From JAKFWI01 sp035549875 (GTDB lineage: Bacteria > Pseudomonadota > Alphaproteobacteria > Caulobacterales > Aquidulcibacteraceae): a stretch of 27,363 nucleotides of DNA. Of the stretch, positions 7,280 through 15,300 are shown one piece after another (position 1 is the stretch's first letter; every line of letters begins with the position of its first letter). The position numbers were made by a program, and so were the translations under genes. Below the pieces are notes generated by a model. It was not told the DNA's origin, did no database searches, and saw only the letters and a program-made list of their open reading frames with translations. The stretch covers positions 1 to 27,363 of the forward strand of contig DASZPV010000035.1 in NCBI GenBank assembly GCA_035549875.1, given 5' to 3'.

Positions 7280-7902
7280 GCCGCTGTTCGATCCGCGCCG
7301 AAATAGGGCTTCAGCGCCGTGAGGACGGATTCCACGGCCGCCGAATGGGGCCCGGCGCCCGAATCGACCGTTATGTCGGCGCCGGCGTAAACGGGGTGGC
7401 GCTCTTCCATGAGCCGGGCCAGCTTTCCCCTGACGTCGGCCTGCAACAGGGGACGGTGCGGTTTCCGCTCGACCCGCCTTAGCAAAACCTCGAAATCGGC
7501 GCGCAACCACACCGTCACCGCCATCTCCTTCAGCAGGGCGCGGGTTTCGGCGTTCATATAGGCGCCGCCGCCCGTGGCGAGGACAAGCGGCGGATTTTTC
7601 CGGATCAGGCGGGCGATCACCAGCCGCTCCCCGCGGCGGAAATCGCTTTCGCCGCGTTCGGCGAAAATTTCCGGAATGGTGCGGCCGGCGGCCGCCTCGA
7701 TTTCGGAATCGGCGTCCTTGAACGGCAGATCGAGCGCCTGCGCCGTCCGGCGCCCGATCGCGGTCTTGCCCGCGCCGGGCATACCGACCAGCACGATCGA
7801 GCGATCGACTTTCAGTTCCGTCGCCAGGGCGCGCAACCGGGCCGCTCGGTCCGGCGCTTCCGGCGCGGCGCCGTCAGATCCAGAGACCAGGGGGCGGCTC
7901 AC
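7276..7902 (-). CDS. aroK: Shikimate kinase
   Basis: A 208-residue P-loop kinase that phosphorylates shikimate at the 3-OH using ATP. Walker A is GMPGAGKT (residues 40-47). The substrate-binding DADSEIE (Asp63/Asp65 region), SDFRRGE, ATGGGAYMN and the lid with RPHRPLL are all present. There is a non-conserved extension of about 30 residues before the kinase fold (GSDGAAPEAPDRAARLRALA), common in alphaproteobacterial AroK. The start is the GTG at 7902 with AAGAGG upstream; the nearby ATG at 7909 is out of frame. It heads the operon aroK-aroB-CorC-type-coiled coil, and aroB overlaps its stop by four bases. Confidence 0.95.
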   Translation of the reverse strand: MSRPLVSGSDGAAPEAPDRAARLRALATELKVDRSIVLVGMPGAGKTAIGRRTAQALDLPFKDADSEIEAAAGRTIPEIFAERGESDFRRGERLVIARLIRKNPPLVLATGGGAYMNAETRALLKEMAVTVWLRADFEVLLRRVERKPHRPLLQADVRGKLARLMEERHPVYAGADITVDSGAGPHSAAVESVLTALKPYFGADRTAA

Positions 7903-7961
7903 TTTTCATCCTCTTGCCGGCGGCGCTGCGCGGCGCGTAACTGGCGCTAGAAACTCGCCTC

Positions 7962-7990
7962 ATTTTGCTGGCATTCTTCCGGCATCGCAA
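7962..7990 (-). promoter_or_regulatory. Candidate promoter of the aroK-aroB operon
   Basis: Reading the minus strand, TTGCGA (7990-7985) and CAAAAT (7967-7962) are 17 bases apart, each 4/6 to sigma-70 consensus, about 60 bases before the aroK GTG. Position and spacing fit, but the match is moderate. Confidence 0.35.
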
Positions 7991-8031
7991 CAAACCCCGA
8001 ATCAGGGCAAATCGGACTTGGAAGGCCTGTC

Positions 8032-8223
8032 TTGTTCAGACGTCGCAGACGCTCCAGCGTGCGCGCAATCGGTCGGCGCGGTGACCGTAAGACATTGTAT
8101 TTGATGGGATTAATTGTTATCATCCTGTTAAGCGGCGTGGCTTACCTGGATCATGTCGCTGACGGAATAAATCCCCCTAAACACGAAACACGCGTGGAGT
8201 TGCCTAATGCGCTGGGCAATTAG
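8032..8223 (+). CDS. Possible small single-pass membrane protein
   Basis: A 63-codon frame starting at TTG (8032) six bases after GGAAGG. It has an Arg-rich N-terminus (FRRRRRSSVRAIGRRGDRK) followed by one strongly hydrophobic segment (LYLMGLIVIILLSGVAYLDH, about residues 22-41). That is the positive-inside topology of a small inner-membrane protein. Its end overlaps the start of the next gene by 17 bases, consistent with coupling. The AT-rich codons of the helix stand out from the surrounding GC. I do not recognise a family; it could be a non-coding leader. The divergent aroK promoter lies just upstream. Confidence 0.45.
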   Translation: MFRRRRRSSVRAIGRRGDRKTLYLMGLIVIILLSGVAYLDHVADGINPPKHETRVELPNALGN

Positions 8224-9883
8224 CCTTTCGGCCCTTGCTATCGGGCTTTCCGCTCCCGCCGGCGCCCAGACGCCGACACAGACCCTCGCCGACGCGGCGC
8301 CCACGCCAGCAGCGGTGGTGCGCACCACCGCCGTGGAAAGCAGCGAATTGCGCGCTTTCAGCGCCTGGGAAGTCGGCGCGGCGAGCGAGAAATTGCTGCC
8401 TACAACGCTGTGGAACAACAGCGATGCGGCGGCGGTCGGCGCACTGCTCGATAAGGCGACGCAACCCTACGCATCGCCCGCCGCCAACCGCCTTGCACGC
8501 GGCGCGATGCTCGCGCCCGGCGCGGCGCCGGCCGGCAGTGAAGCGGCGGCCGCGGATGCGGCGCGCAAGCGCTTTGCCGCGCTCGGACGATTCGGCGCCG
8601 CCGACGAAATCACAACCATGGTCGCCGCCTCGCCCGTCGCCGCCGCCGACAAGAGCATCGCGATGTTTGCCGCACAATCCGATCTTGCGCGCGGCCGCAA
8701 TGACGATGCGTGCCGGCGCGGCCAGGCGATACCGCCAGCGGCGAGCGCGGCGCTGGCCGCCGATGGATTCTTCCTTCGGCTGCGCGCGTTTTGCGCCGCC
8801 GCCTCAGGCGATGGCCCCGGCGCCGAACTCGCGCTGGACGTAGCGCGCACTGCTGGCGTGAACGATCCCTGGCTGTTCAGCGCGCTGCTGGCGCTGGCGC
8901 CGGATTCGAAAGCCAAGCCGGTCGCCAAATACGATAATTCGCTGGACGCCGCGGTGTCTCTGGCTGGCGCGTTCAAGCCGGCGGCCAAGCCGCTGGTCGG
9001 CGCCTCGATCCTGGCGCAGAGCGCGGTCGCCCGGTCCGACTCCGCGATGCCGGCAGTGCGCGTTGAGGCGGCGCTTGCTTCACTGCGCGCCGGCGCCATC
9101 GACGGACGCACGGGACGCGCGGCATTTGCGGCGGGCGTGAACATCAAAGCCGCCAAGGGCGCGCCGATTCCGTCGGCGGTTGTCGCGATCAAGACCGTCG
9201 CGGCGGCCGAGGACAAACCCGCCGCACGCGCGCTGGCGATCGAAACCGCGCTGAGCGGCGTAGTGACCTATGCCGACTACATCGCCGTTGCGCGCGCGCT
9301 GGCGGGCGATATCGCGGCGCTGCCGAAAGATGCGACCACAGCGGCTGCCGGTCTCGGCATGGCGCGCGCGATGCTGGCGACCGGCGATTACAAGAGCGCC
9401 GCCGAATGGCGCAACCTGCTCGTCCAGAGCCAGGCGCCGACGTCGGAATCGGCGCGCAGCGCGCTCGATGCGGCGCTGGTGGCGGCCGGCCAGGGCAATA
9501 TCGAAACCGCGAAAGTGGTGCTGGAGCGCCGGATCAATCTTGCCAGCGGCCTTTCGCTCAAGCGCGCTTCGCGCGACGTGGCGATCCTCACCGCGCTCGG
9601 CGTGCCGCCGCCAGCGCCGGCAGCCGGCTTCGTCAACGCCAATCCGCCGGTGGCCGCTACAGTGAAGGCGGACGCAGCGTCCCTCGCCAAGGCGACCGAG
9701 GCTTCGCAACGCAAGGCGCAGGGCGAAACGGCGCTCTACGCCGCCGCCGCTCTGGCGCCAGGCGCTGAAAAGGTCGAGATCGATTCCGTGGTCGCGGCGA
9801 TCACGGCGTTGCGAGAGGCCGGATTGATGGACGCCGCCCGCCTCGTGGCGGTTGAGGCGATGATCGCCGGCGGGATTTCGTGA
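8207..9883 (+). CDS. Secreted Ala-rich helical-repeat protein of unknown function
   Basis: A 558-residue protein with a clear signal peptide (MRWAISLSALAIGLSAPAGA, cleavage before QTPTQT). It is therefore probably periplasmic. The mature chain is extremely Ala-rich and made almost wholly of predicted amphipathic helices with no obvious catalytic motif, suggesting a TPR-like solenoid. Helix pairs such as GLGMARAMLATGDYKSAAEW and ALDAALVAAGQGNIETAKVV look like degenerate TPRs. Similar Ala-rich proteins precede xerD in other alphaproteobacteria, sometimes mislabelled by composition alone. It overlaps the xerD start by four bases (GTGA), so the two are probably co-translated. Function unknown; a role in envelope or division would be speculation. 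Confidence 0.78.
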   Translation: MRWAISLSALAIGLSAPAGAQTPTQTLADAAPTPAAVVRTTAVESSELRAFSAWEVGAASEKLLPTTLWNNSDAAAVGALLDKATQPYASPAANRLARGAMLAPGAAPAGSEAAAADAARKRFAALGRFGAADEITTMVAASPVAAADKSIAMFAAQSDLARGRNDDACRRGQAIPPAASAALAADGFFLRLRAFCAAASGDGPGAELALDVARTAGVNDPWLFSALLALAPDSKAKPVAKYDNSLDAAVSLAGAFKPAAKPLVGASILAQSAVARSDSAMPAVRVEAALASLRAGAIDGRTGRAAFAAGVNIKAAKGAPIPSAVVAIKTVAAAEDKPAARALAIETALSGVVTYADYIAVARALAGDIAALPKDATTAAAGLGMARAMLATGDYKSAAEWRNLLVQSQAPTSESARSALDAALVAAGQGNIETAKVVLERRINLASGLSLKRASRDVAILTALGVPPPAPAAGFVNANPPVAATVKADAASLAKATEASQRKAQGETALYAAAALAPGAEKVEIDSVVAAITALREAGLMDAARLVAVEAMIAGGIS

Positions 9884-10812
9884 GCGCGGCCCCGCGCATC
9901 GAAGCATTCCTCGAAATGATGTCGGCTGAACGCGGCGCGCGGGCCAATACGCTGAACGCCTATGCGCGCGACCTGATGGACGCCGATGCGTTCGCCGCCA
10001 AGCGCGGGCGCGACCTGGACAAAGCGAGCGCCGAGGATCTGCATGCTTATGCGGCCCACCTCGGCAAACGAAAGCTGGCGACCTCCACAGCGGCGCGGCG
10101 GCTTTCGGCGCTGCGGCAGTTCTTCCGTTTTCTTCTGCTCGAAAGAATGCGCAACGACGATCCGACGGCGCTGCTGGAAACGCCCAAGCGCGAACAGACA
10201 TTGCCGCGCACGCTGGATGGGCCCGAGATCGAGAAGCTGATCGAAGCGGCCGGCGCGCGCGCAGATTCTTCGGGGCTGCGCGACCGGGCGCTGGCGGAAT
10301 TGCTGTATGGCGGCGGGTTTCGGGTTTCCGAACTGGTCGATCTGCCGCTGAAGGCGGCGCCGAAACCGGGCCAGCGGCACATGATCATTCTCGGCAAGGG
10401 CGGCAAGGAACGGCTCGTCGTGCTGGGCGGCAAGGCGCTTGAGGCGCTCTCCGCTTATCTGACCGTGCGCGAAAGTTTTCTGCCGAAAGAACCGGCCAAG
10501 CGCGAGCGCGCCGAGCGCTGGCTGTTTCCTTCCGCGACCGCAAAGAGCGGACGCATGACCCGCCGGCGCGTGGCGCAAATCCTTGGCTATGCGGCGCGCG
10601 CAGCGGGAATCGACCCGGCGCGCGTCTCTCCGCACGTGCTGCGCCACGCGTTCGCGACGCACATGGTTGAAGGCGGCGCCGATTTGCGCACCGTGCAAAA
10701 ATTGCTCGGCCACGCCGATATCGCGACGACACAAATATATACGCATGTGGCCGATGGCCGGCTGAAGGCGTTGGTGAACAGCGCACACCCGCTGGCGAAG
10801 CGGCGGCGCTAA
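9880..10812 (+). CDS. xerD: Site-specific tyrosine recombinase XerD
   Basis: A 310-residue tyrosine recombinase. The N-terminal SAM-like DNA-binding domain covers about residues 5-90 (FLEMMSAERGARANTLNAYARDL). The catalytic domain carries the full set: Arg148 (FRVSEL), Lys173 (LGKGGKER), His252 and Arg255 (HVLRHAF), His278 (LLGHAD) and Tyr287 (TQIYTHV). These positions match E. coli XerD within a few residues. With XerC it resolves chromosome dimers at dif near the division septum. The GTG start at 9880 overlaps the preceding stop. Its genomic place, near accA and the aroK block, is typical of chromosomal alphaproteobacterial XerD rather than a mobile-element integrase. ELLYGGGFRVSEL has GGG where ATG is common. 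Confidence 0.93.
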   Translation: MSAAPRIEAFLEMMSAERGARANTLNAYARDLMDADAFAAKRGRDLDKASAEDLHAYAAHLGKRKLATSTAARRLSALRQFFRFLLLERMRNDDPTALLETPKREQTLPRTLDGPEIEKLIEAAGARADSSGLRDRALAELLYGGGFRVSELVDLPLKAAPKPGQRHMIILGKGGKERLVVLGGKALEALSAYLTVRESFLPKEPAKRERAERWLFPSATAKSGRMTRRRVAQILGYAARAAGIDPARVSPHVLRHAFATHMVEGGADLRTVQKLLGHADIATTQIYTHVADGRLKALVNSAHPLAKRRR

Positions 10813-10905
10813 GGCGCGGGCGACCGCAACGCCTTGGTTTGCCTTCGCCGCCGGTGAGGTTATCGTCTCAGGCAGCGGCGGCGTACACAAGCCGCGCCAA
10901 CGGGG

Positions 10906-12597
10906 ATGGGAATGCGATACGCGATTATGAGCGCGCTGTTGGCGGCGCTGGCGGGCGCCGGCGCCGTGGCGCAGACGAACGCGCCGCAGGACCGAGCGGT
11001 TTCCATCAGCGTCGATCTGAACCGAAAGCTGGGGCCGGCGAAACCGGCGTACGCCTGGTTTGGCTATGACGAAGCAAACTACACCACCGGCCGCGACGGC
11101 AAGAAGTTGTTGCGCGCGCTGCGCGATCTAAGCCCCGCGCCGGTTTATATCCGCGCCCATCATCTGCTCACATCGGGCAATGGCGTGGCCGAGCTGAAAT
11201 GGAGTTCCACCAACGTCTATAGCGAAGACGCCCAGGGCCGTCCCGTCTATGACTTCAAGATATTGGACGGCATCTTCGATGAATACCGGGCCGCGGGCGT
11301 GCGCCCGATGGTCGAATTGGGCTTTATGCCGAAGGATCTGGCCCGCGAAAGCGGCGAATACCAGATTCACTATCCCGGCCGCACGACCGCCGGCGCCGTT
11401 TCAAGCCCGCCCAAGGACTACGCCAAATGGCAGGAATTGATTCGCGTCGTCACCGACCATCTTGTGCAGCGCTACGGCCGCGCGGCGGTGCTGACCTGGT
11501 ATTTCGAAGTTTGGAACGAGCCGAATATCGGTTACTGGCACGGCGCGCCGGAAGACTATTGGAAGCTGTACGATCATGCCGTGGCGGGCGCGCGCGCGGC
11601 GTTGCCCGGCGCCAAAGTGGGCGGACCCGCCAGCACCGGACCGCTGGACCCCAAGGCGCGTAAATTCCTCGACGATTTCCTGGCCCATGTCGCCAACGGC
11701 AAGAGCGCCGCCACAGGCGGACGCGTGCCGATGGATTTCATCTCGTTCCATGCCAAGGGCGGACCGTCCGTTACCGACGGCGTGGTGCGGATGGGCCTGG
11801 CAAAGGAATTGAACGATATGGACAAGGGGTTCGAGATCGTGTCGCGCTATCCCAGACTGCGCGCGCTGCCGATCATCCTGAGTGAGGCCGATCCCGAGGG
11901 CTGCGCCGCCTGCACGTCCAAGGTTAATCCGGCCAACGCCTATCGTAATGGCACGGTCTATCCCGCTTATACCGCAGCGGCATATAAGGGCATGTTCGAA
12001 CTGGCGGACCGGCGCAAGGCGAACGTGATTTCGATGCTGAGTTGGTCCTTCGAATTCGAGGACAAGGACTATTTCGAGGAATTCCGCTCCATCTCGACCA
12101 ACGGCATCGACAAGCCGGTGATGAATTTCTTCCGCATGGCGGCGATGCTGCGCGGCAGCCGCGTCGCCGCCGTCAGCACCGGCCAGGTGGCGCTGGATGC
12201 GATCATGGCCAATGGCGTGCGCGACGCGGCCGATGTGGACGCGATGGCAGCCATCGACGGGCGTGAAGCGGCGGTGATGATCTGGAATTATCACGATGCG
12301 GAAAAACCCGCGCCCGCCGCACCCGCCGCCATCACCATCCGCGGCATCCCCAGGGGCGTGACGCGGGTGCGGCTGTCGCACTACCGCATCGATGACGATC
12401 ACTCCAATGCCTATACAGTGTGGCAGGCGATGGGTTCGCCCCAGAAGCCCAGCGCGGAGCAATATGCCCGCCTCAAAGCCAGGGACGGACTGGAATTACT
12501 GGAATCGCCGCGCTGGATTGATGTGCGCGACGGCGCGGTGACCGTCGATACGATCATGCCGCGCCAATCCGTATCGCTGTTGCAACTGAACTGGTGA
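10906..12597 (+). CDS. Secreted glycoside hydrolase, GH39-like (beta-xylosidase type)
   Basis: A 563-residue protein with a signal peptide (MRYAIMSALLAALAGAGAVA, cleavage near AQT). The catalytic (beta/alpha)8 barrel contains WYFEVWNEPNIGYW, with Glu205 after Asn as the expected acid/base of clan GH-A. PIILSEADPEGCAACTSK carries Glu327 as the expected nucleophile. A C-terminal beta-rich region (about 440-563) fits the accessory sandwich of GH39 enzymes. GH39 members act on xylosides, iduronides or other glycosides; the substrate cannot be read here. Two starts are possible, ATG 10906 or ATG 10912; the second has the better-spaced GGGGATGGG. The gene stands alone between xerD and a convergent membrane protein, with no transporter or regulator, so it looks like a single-gene addition. 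Confidence 0.82.
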   Translation: MGMRYAIMSALLAALAGAGAVAQTNAPQDRAVSISVDLNRKLGPAKPAYAWFGYDEANYTTGRDGKKLLRALRDLSPAPVYIRAHHLLTSGNGVAELKWSSTNVYSEDAQGRPVYDFKILDGIFDEYRAAGVRPMVELGFMPKDLARESGEYQIHYPGRTTAGAVSSPPKDYAKWQELIRVVTDHLVQRYGRAAVLTWYFEVWNEPNIGYWHGAPEDYWKLYDHAVAGARAALPGAKVGGPASTGPLDPKARKFLDDFLAHVANGKSAATGGRVPMDFISFHAKGGPSVTDGVVRMGLAKELNDMDKGFEIVSRYPRLRALPIILSEADPEGCAACTSKVNPANAYRNGTVYPAYTAAAYKGMFELADRRKANVISMLSWSFEFEDKDYFEEFRSISTNGIDKPVMNFFRMAAMLRGSRVAAVSTGQVALDAIMANGVRDAADVDAMAAIDGREAAVMIWNYHDAEKPAPAAPAAITIRGIPRGVTRVRLSHYRIDDDHSNAYTVWQAMGSPQKPSAEQYARLKARDGLELLESPRWIDVRDGAVTVDTIMPRQSVSLLQLNW

Positions 12598-12618
12598 GGA
12601 GAGAGCGAGATAGCTCAG

Positions 12619-13032
12619 CTAGTTCCGGTCGTATTCAACCGTCCGCTTTGCGGACGACACCATCACGATCGCGCCGGCCATGAAATCGAGAATGCTCATC
12701 AGCATGATCAGGAAGAATTCCGTCGTGCCGAAGCCGGGCACGAGCAGGAACATCACCAGCATGATCACGAACAGGCCGACGGAAAGCGAAAGATCAATCA
12801 TCGCCTGCGTCGTCGGGCGGACCGATTTGATGATCTCGATGAACAGGCAAATGATCGCCAGAATGATGTAGAGATGGCCGTGGGTGAGCACCCATTTGGT
12901 GCCGCCGGCCATATCGATCGCGAATACCTGCGTCGCGAGATATTCGGTCGCCCCCGCCCCGCGGGTAGCCACCAGCACCGCATAGATCACCGCCGGGATG
13001 GCCAGCAGTGGAAAGACGAAAAGAATGCCCAT
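12619..13032 (-). CDS. Four-helix inner-membrane protein of unknown function
   Basis: A 137-residue protein with four predicted membrane helices: about 2-23 (GILFVFPLLAIPAVIYAVLV), 49-68 (HGHLYIILAIICLFIEIIKS), 77-99 (LSLSVGLFVIMLVMFLLVPG) and 102-125 (TEFFLIMLMSILDFMAGAIV). The short C-terminal tail is charged. The ATG at 13032 has GGGAG and AAGG upstream. I recall similar hypothetical proteins in alphaproteobacteria but know no function. It converges on the GH39-like gene with a 21-base gap. Confidence 0.8.
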   Translation of the reverse strand: MGILFVFPLLAIPAVIYAVLVATRGAGATEYLATQVFAIDMAGGTKWVLTHGHLYIILAIICLFIEIIKSVRPTTQAMIDLSLSVGLFVIMLVMFLLVPGFGTTEFFLIMLMSILDFMAGAIVMVSSAKRTVEYDRN

Positions 13033-13131
13033 AGCCTTGCTCCCTGGCGCGCCCCAGCCGCTACGTTAGCACTGTTTGGGCCCGTGGGCAGAGCGAAACT
13101 GGCTATTTCAGCGATCCGCCCGCGGCAAAGG

Positions 13132-14181
13132 TCAGAACCCGTAAGCGGCCTTCATCTCCGGATCGCGCGCGGAGACCTGTTTGGCGAGATCGACGATGAC
13201 CTTGGCCTGTTTCCAGGTGGCGTCGTCCTGCATTTTGCCATCGATCATCGCCACGCCCTGCCCGTCCGGCATGGCGGCGAGGATTTTCCTGGCGAACAGA
13301 ACTTCCTCGACGTCGGGGTTGAACACCTTCTTGGCGATCGCAACCTGGCTGGGATGCAGGCTCCACGCGCCGACGCAGCCCATGAGGTAAGCGTTGCGGA
13401 ATTGCTGTTCGCAGCCTTCGGGATCGTCGATCGCGCCGAACGGCCCGTAGAACGGCTTCAGCCCATACATCACGCAGGCGTCGATCATGCGCGCGAATGT
13501 ATAGTGCCATAAATCCTGCTGCACGCTGCCGCGCGGGGCGCCGTCGCTGCGCGGATCTTCGATGACGCGGTAGCCGGGATGGCCGCCGCCGACGCGCGTG
13601 GTTTTCATCTTGCGGCTGGCGGCCATGTCGGCCGGACCGAGCGATATGCCGTGCATGCGCGGAGAGGCGCCGCAGATGGCTTCGACATTCGTCATGCCCT
13701 CTGCTGTTTCCAAAATTGCGTGCAGCAGGATCGGCTTCTTGATCGCGTGCTTTGCTTCAAGCAGCGCGAGCAATTGATCCATGTAGTGGATGTCCCACGG
13801 GCCCTCTACCTTGGGCACCATGATCACATCGAGCTTCTGACCGGCGCCGGCGACGATTTCCGTCACGTCGTCCAGATGCCACGGCGAATTAAGACAGTTA
13901 ATCCGCGTCCACAGGCCCACGCCAAGTTTTACGAAATCGGTCTTGTGCGCCATCTCGATGAAGCCGGCGCGCGCGGCTTCCTTCGCATCTGCCGGAATCG
14001 CGTCTTCGAGATTGCCGAGGATGACATCCACGGTCGCCGCGATCTCGGGAACCTTGGCGCGGACCTTGTCCAGGTGCGGCGGCACGAAGTGGATCATCCG
14101 CTCCAGGCGCACGGGCAATTCATGCAAGGGTTGCGGTGCGCCGATCGCGAGCGGCTTGAAGAACGAGCGCGGCGTTTTCAT
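13132..14181 (-). CDS. HpcH/HpaI-CitE family CoA-ester lyase (malyl-CoA lyase-like)
   Basis: A 349-residue TIM-barrel enzyme of the CitE/malyl-CoA lyase superfamily. Recognisable segments are VDVILGNLEDAIPADAKEAA, then WTRINCLNSPWHLDDV, IMVPKVEGPWDIHYMDQLLA and HAILETAEGMTNVEAICGAS (substrate and Mg2+-binding Glu). RMHGISLGPADMAAS (Mg2+-binding Asp) and FYGPFGAIDDPEGCEQQ follow, then WSLHPSQVAIAKKVF. The layout resembles the Mcl1 / beta-methylmalyl-CoA lyase type more than citrate lyase beta chains. Such enzymes cleave or form (S)-malyl-CoA from acetyl-CoA and glyoxylate, or methylmalyl-CoA from propionyl-CoA; some act as malyl-CoA thioesterases. The ATG at 14181 follows GGGGTGAA, and upstream residues in this frame are antisense to accA. 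It is divergent from accA. Confidence 0.85.
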   Translation of the reverse strand: MKTPRSFFKPLAIGAPQPLHELPVRLERMIHFVPPHLDKVRAKVPEIAATVDVILGNLEDAIPADAKEAARAGFIEMAHKTDFVKLGVGLWTRINCLNSPWHLDDVTEIVAGAGQKLDVIMVPKVEGPWDIHYMDQLLALLEAKHAIKKPILLHAILETAEGMTNVEAICGASPRMHGISLGPADMAASRKMKTTRVGGGHPGYRVIEDPRSDGAPRGSVQQDLWHYTFARMIDACVMYGLKPFYGPFGAIDDPEGCEQQFRNAYLMGCVGAWSLHPSQVAIAKKVFNPDVEEVLFARKILAAMPDGQGVAMIDGKMQDDATWKQAKVIVDLAKQVSARDPEMKAAYGF

Positions 14182-14337
14182 TGTGTTCACCCCAACGGCC
14201 CAATCGGCGTTAACGGGCGTGGCGAACCGGCGCAAGAGGCGCCGCGCGAGGGGGGCGAAGCCTTGCCCTTCGCACCCCGTTTGGTCATGGTCCGCCCGAT
14301 TTTTGGCCTCCCGCCCTGGCCCAGCCCGGATCCTGCC

Positions 14338-15300
14338 TTGCTGACCTATCTGGATTTCGAAAAATCGATCGCCGAGATCGAAACCAAGATCGAAGAACTG
14401 AGCGCGCTGGCCGAAAGCTCCGGCGCCGAGGCGATGGGCGTGGAGCTTTCGCGGCTGAAGCAGAAGGCATCCAAGCAGCTCGAAGATATCTATTCCAAGC
14501 TCGACCCCTGGCAGAAGACGCAGGTGGCGCGCCATCCGGATCGGCCCCGCTTCAAAGATTACGTCGCCGCGCTGGTAACCGATTTCGTGGAGATGTCGGG
14601 CGACCGGAGTTTTGCTGAAGACGCGGCGATCCTTGGCGGCACCGGCAAGTTTCTCGGCCGGCCGTGCATGGTGATCGGCCATGAAAAGGGCCGCACGACG
14701 CAGGAGCGGCTGAAGCACAATTTCGGCTCGGCCCGGCCAGAGGGTTATCGCAAAGCGGTGCGCCTGATGGATCTGGCGGAGAAGTTCAACCTGCCGGTGA
14801 TCGCGCTGGTCGATACGCAAGGCGCCTATCCGGGCATCGGCGCCGAAGAGCGCGGCCAGGGCGAAGCCATCGCCCGCTCGACGCAGCGCTGCCTGACGCT
14901 GGGCACGCCAATGGTTGCGGCGATCGTCGGCGAAGGGATGAGCGGCGGGGCGCTTGGGATTGCTGCGGCAAACACCGTGCTGATGCTGGAGCACGCGATC
15001 TATTCGGTGATCAGCCCGGAGGGCGCGGCCTCGATCCTCTGGCGCGATGCGGGCCGGGCGAAAGACGCGGCGAGTGCAATGAAAATCACCGCGCAGGATT
15101 TGCTGAAATTCAAGGTGATCGAGGGCATTGTCGATGAGCCGCTCGGCGGCGCTCATCGTGCGCCGGAAAAAGCCATCGCACTGGCCGGCGCGGCGATCGC
15201 CAAGGCGCTCGACAAGTTCAACGGCATGGACGCCGAAGCGCTGCGCAAGCAGCGGCGCGAGCGCTATTACGCGATCGGCCGGCTGGACGCGACGGCCTGA
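14338..15300 (+). CDS. accA: Acetyl-CoA carboxylase carboxyltransferase subunit alpha
   Basis: A 320-residue AccA, half of the carboxyltransferase (with AccD) that transfers CO2 from carboxybiotin to acetyl-CoA to make malonyl-CoA. The N-terminus TYLDFEKSIAEIETKIEEL is followed by RPRFKDYVAALVTDFVEMSG and the crotonase-like core FNLPVIALVDTQGAYPGIGA. VGEGMSGGALGIAAAN and VISPEGAASILWRDAGRA, both diagnostic, follow. The TTG at 14338 was chosen because it places the first residues exactly where E. coli AccA (319 residues) begins. The frame also contains an ATG at 14287 that would add 17 Pro-rich, non-conserved residues, and neither start has a good ribosome-binding site. The gene's stop is directly adjacent (no gap) to the stop of the convergent metallophosphoesterase. 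Confidence 0.94.
   Translation: MLTYLDFEKSIAEIETKIEELSALAESSGAEAMGVELSRLKQKASKQLEDIYSKLDPWQKTQVARHPDRPRFKDYVAALVTDFVEMSGDRSFAEDAAILGGTGKFLGRPCMVIGHEKGRTTQERLKHNFGSARPEGYRKAVRLMDLAEKFNLPVIALVDTQGAYPGIGAEERGQGEAIARSTQRCLTLGTPMVAAIVGEGMSGGALGIAAANTVLMLEHAIYSVISPEGAASILWRDAGRAKDAASAMKITAQDLLKFKVIEGIVDEPLGGAHRAPEKAIALAGAAIAKALDKFNGMDAEALRKQRRERYYAIGRLDATA

Noticed and set aside
9880..10812. Tyrosine recombinase as integrase of an integrative element
   Set aside because: All residues, spacing and gene context fit chromosomal XerD; there are no att repeats or cargo genes.
12601..12640. tRNA-like D-arm sequence (TAGCTCAGCTAGTT)
   Set aside because: Only the D-arm-like word is present; there is no acceptor stem, anticodon arm or TPsiC loop in place, and it overlaps the stop of the 12619-13032 gene.
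13579..14337. N-terminal extension of accA into the lyase gene
   Set aside because: The upstream part is antisense to the malyl-CoA-lyase-like gene, and AccA family length is met from 14338.
14182..15156. N-terminal extension of the lyase frame across accA
   Set aside because: The residues are antisense to accA, and the lyase family begins near MKTPRSFF with a ribosome-binding site at 14181.
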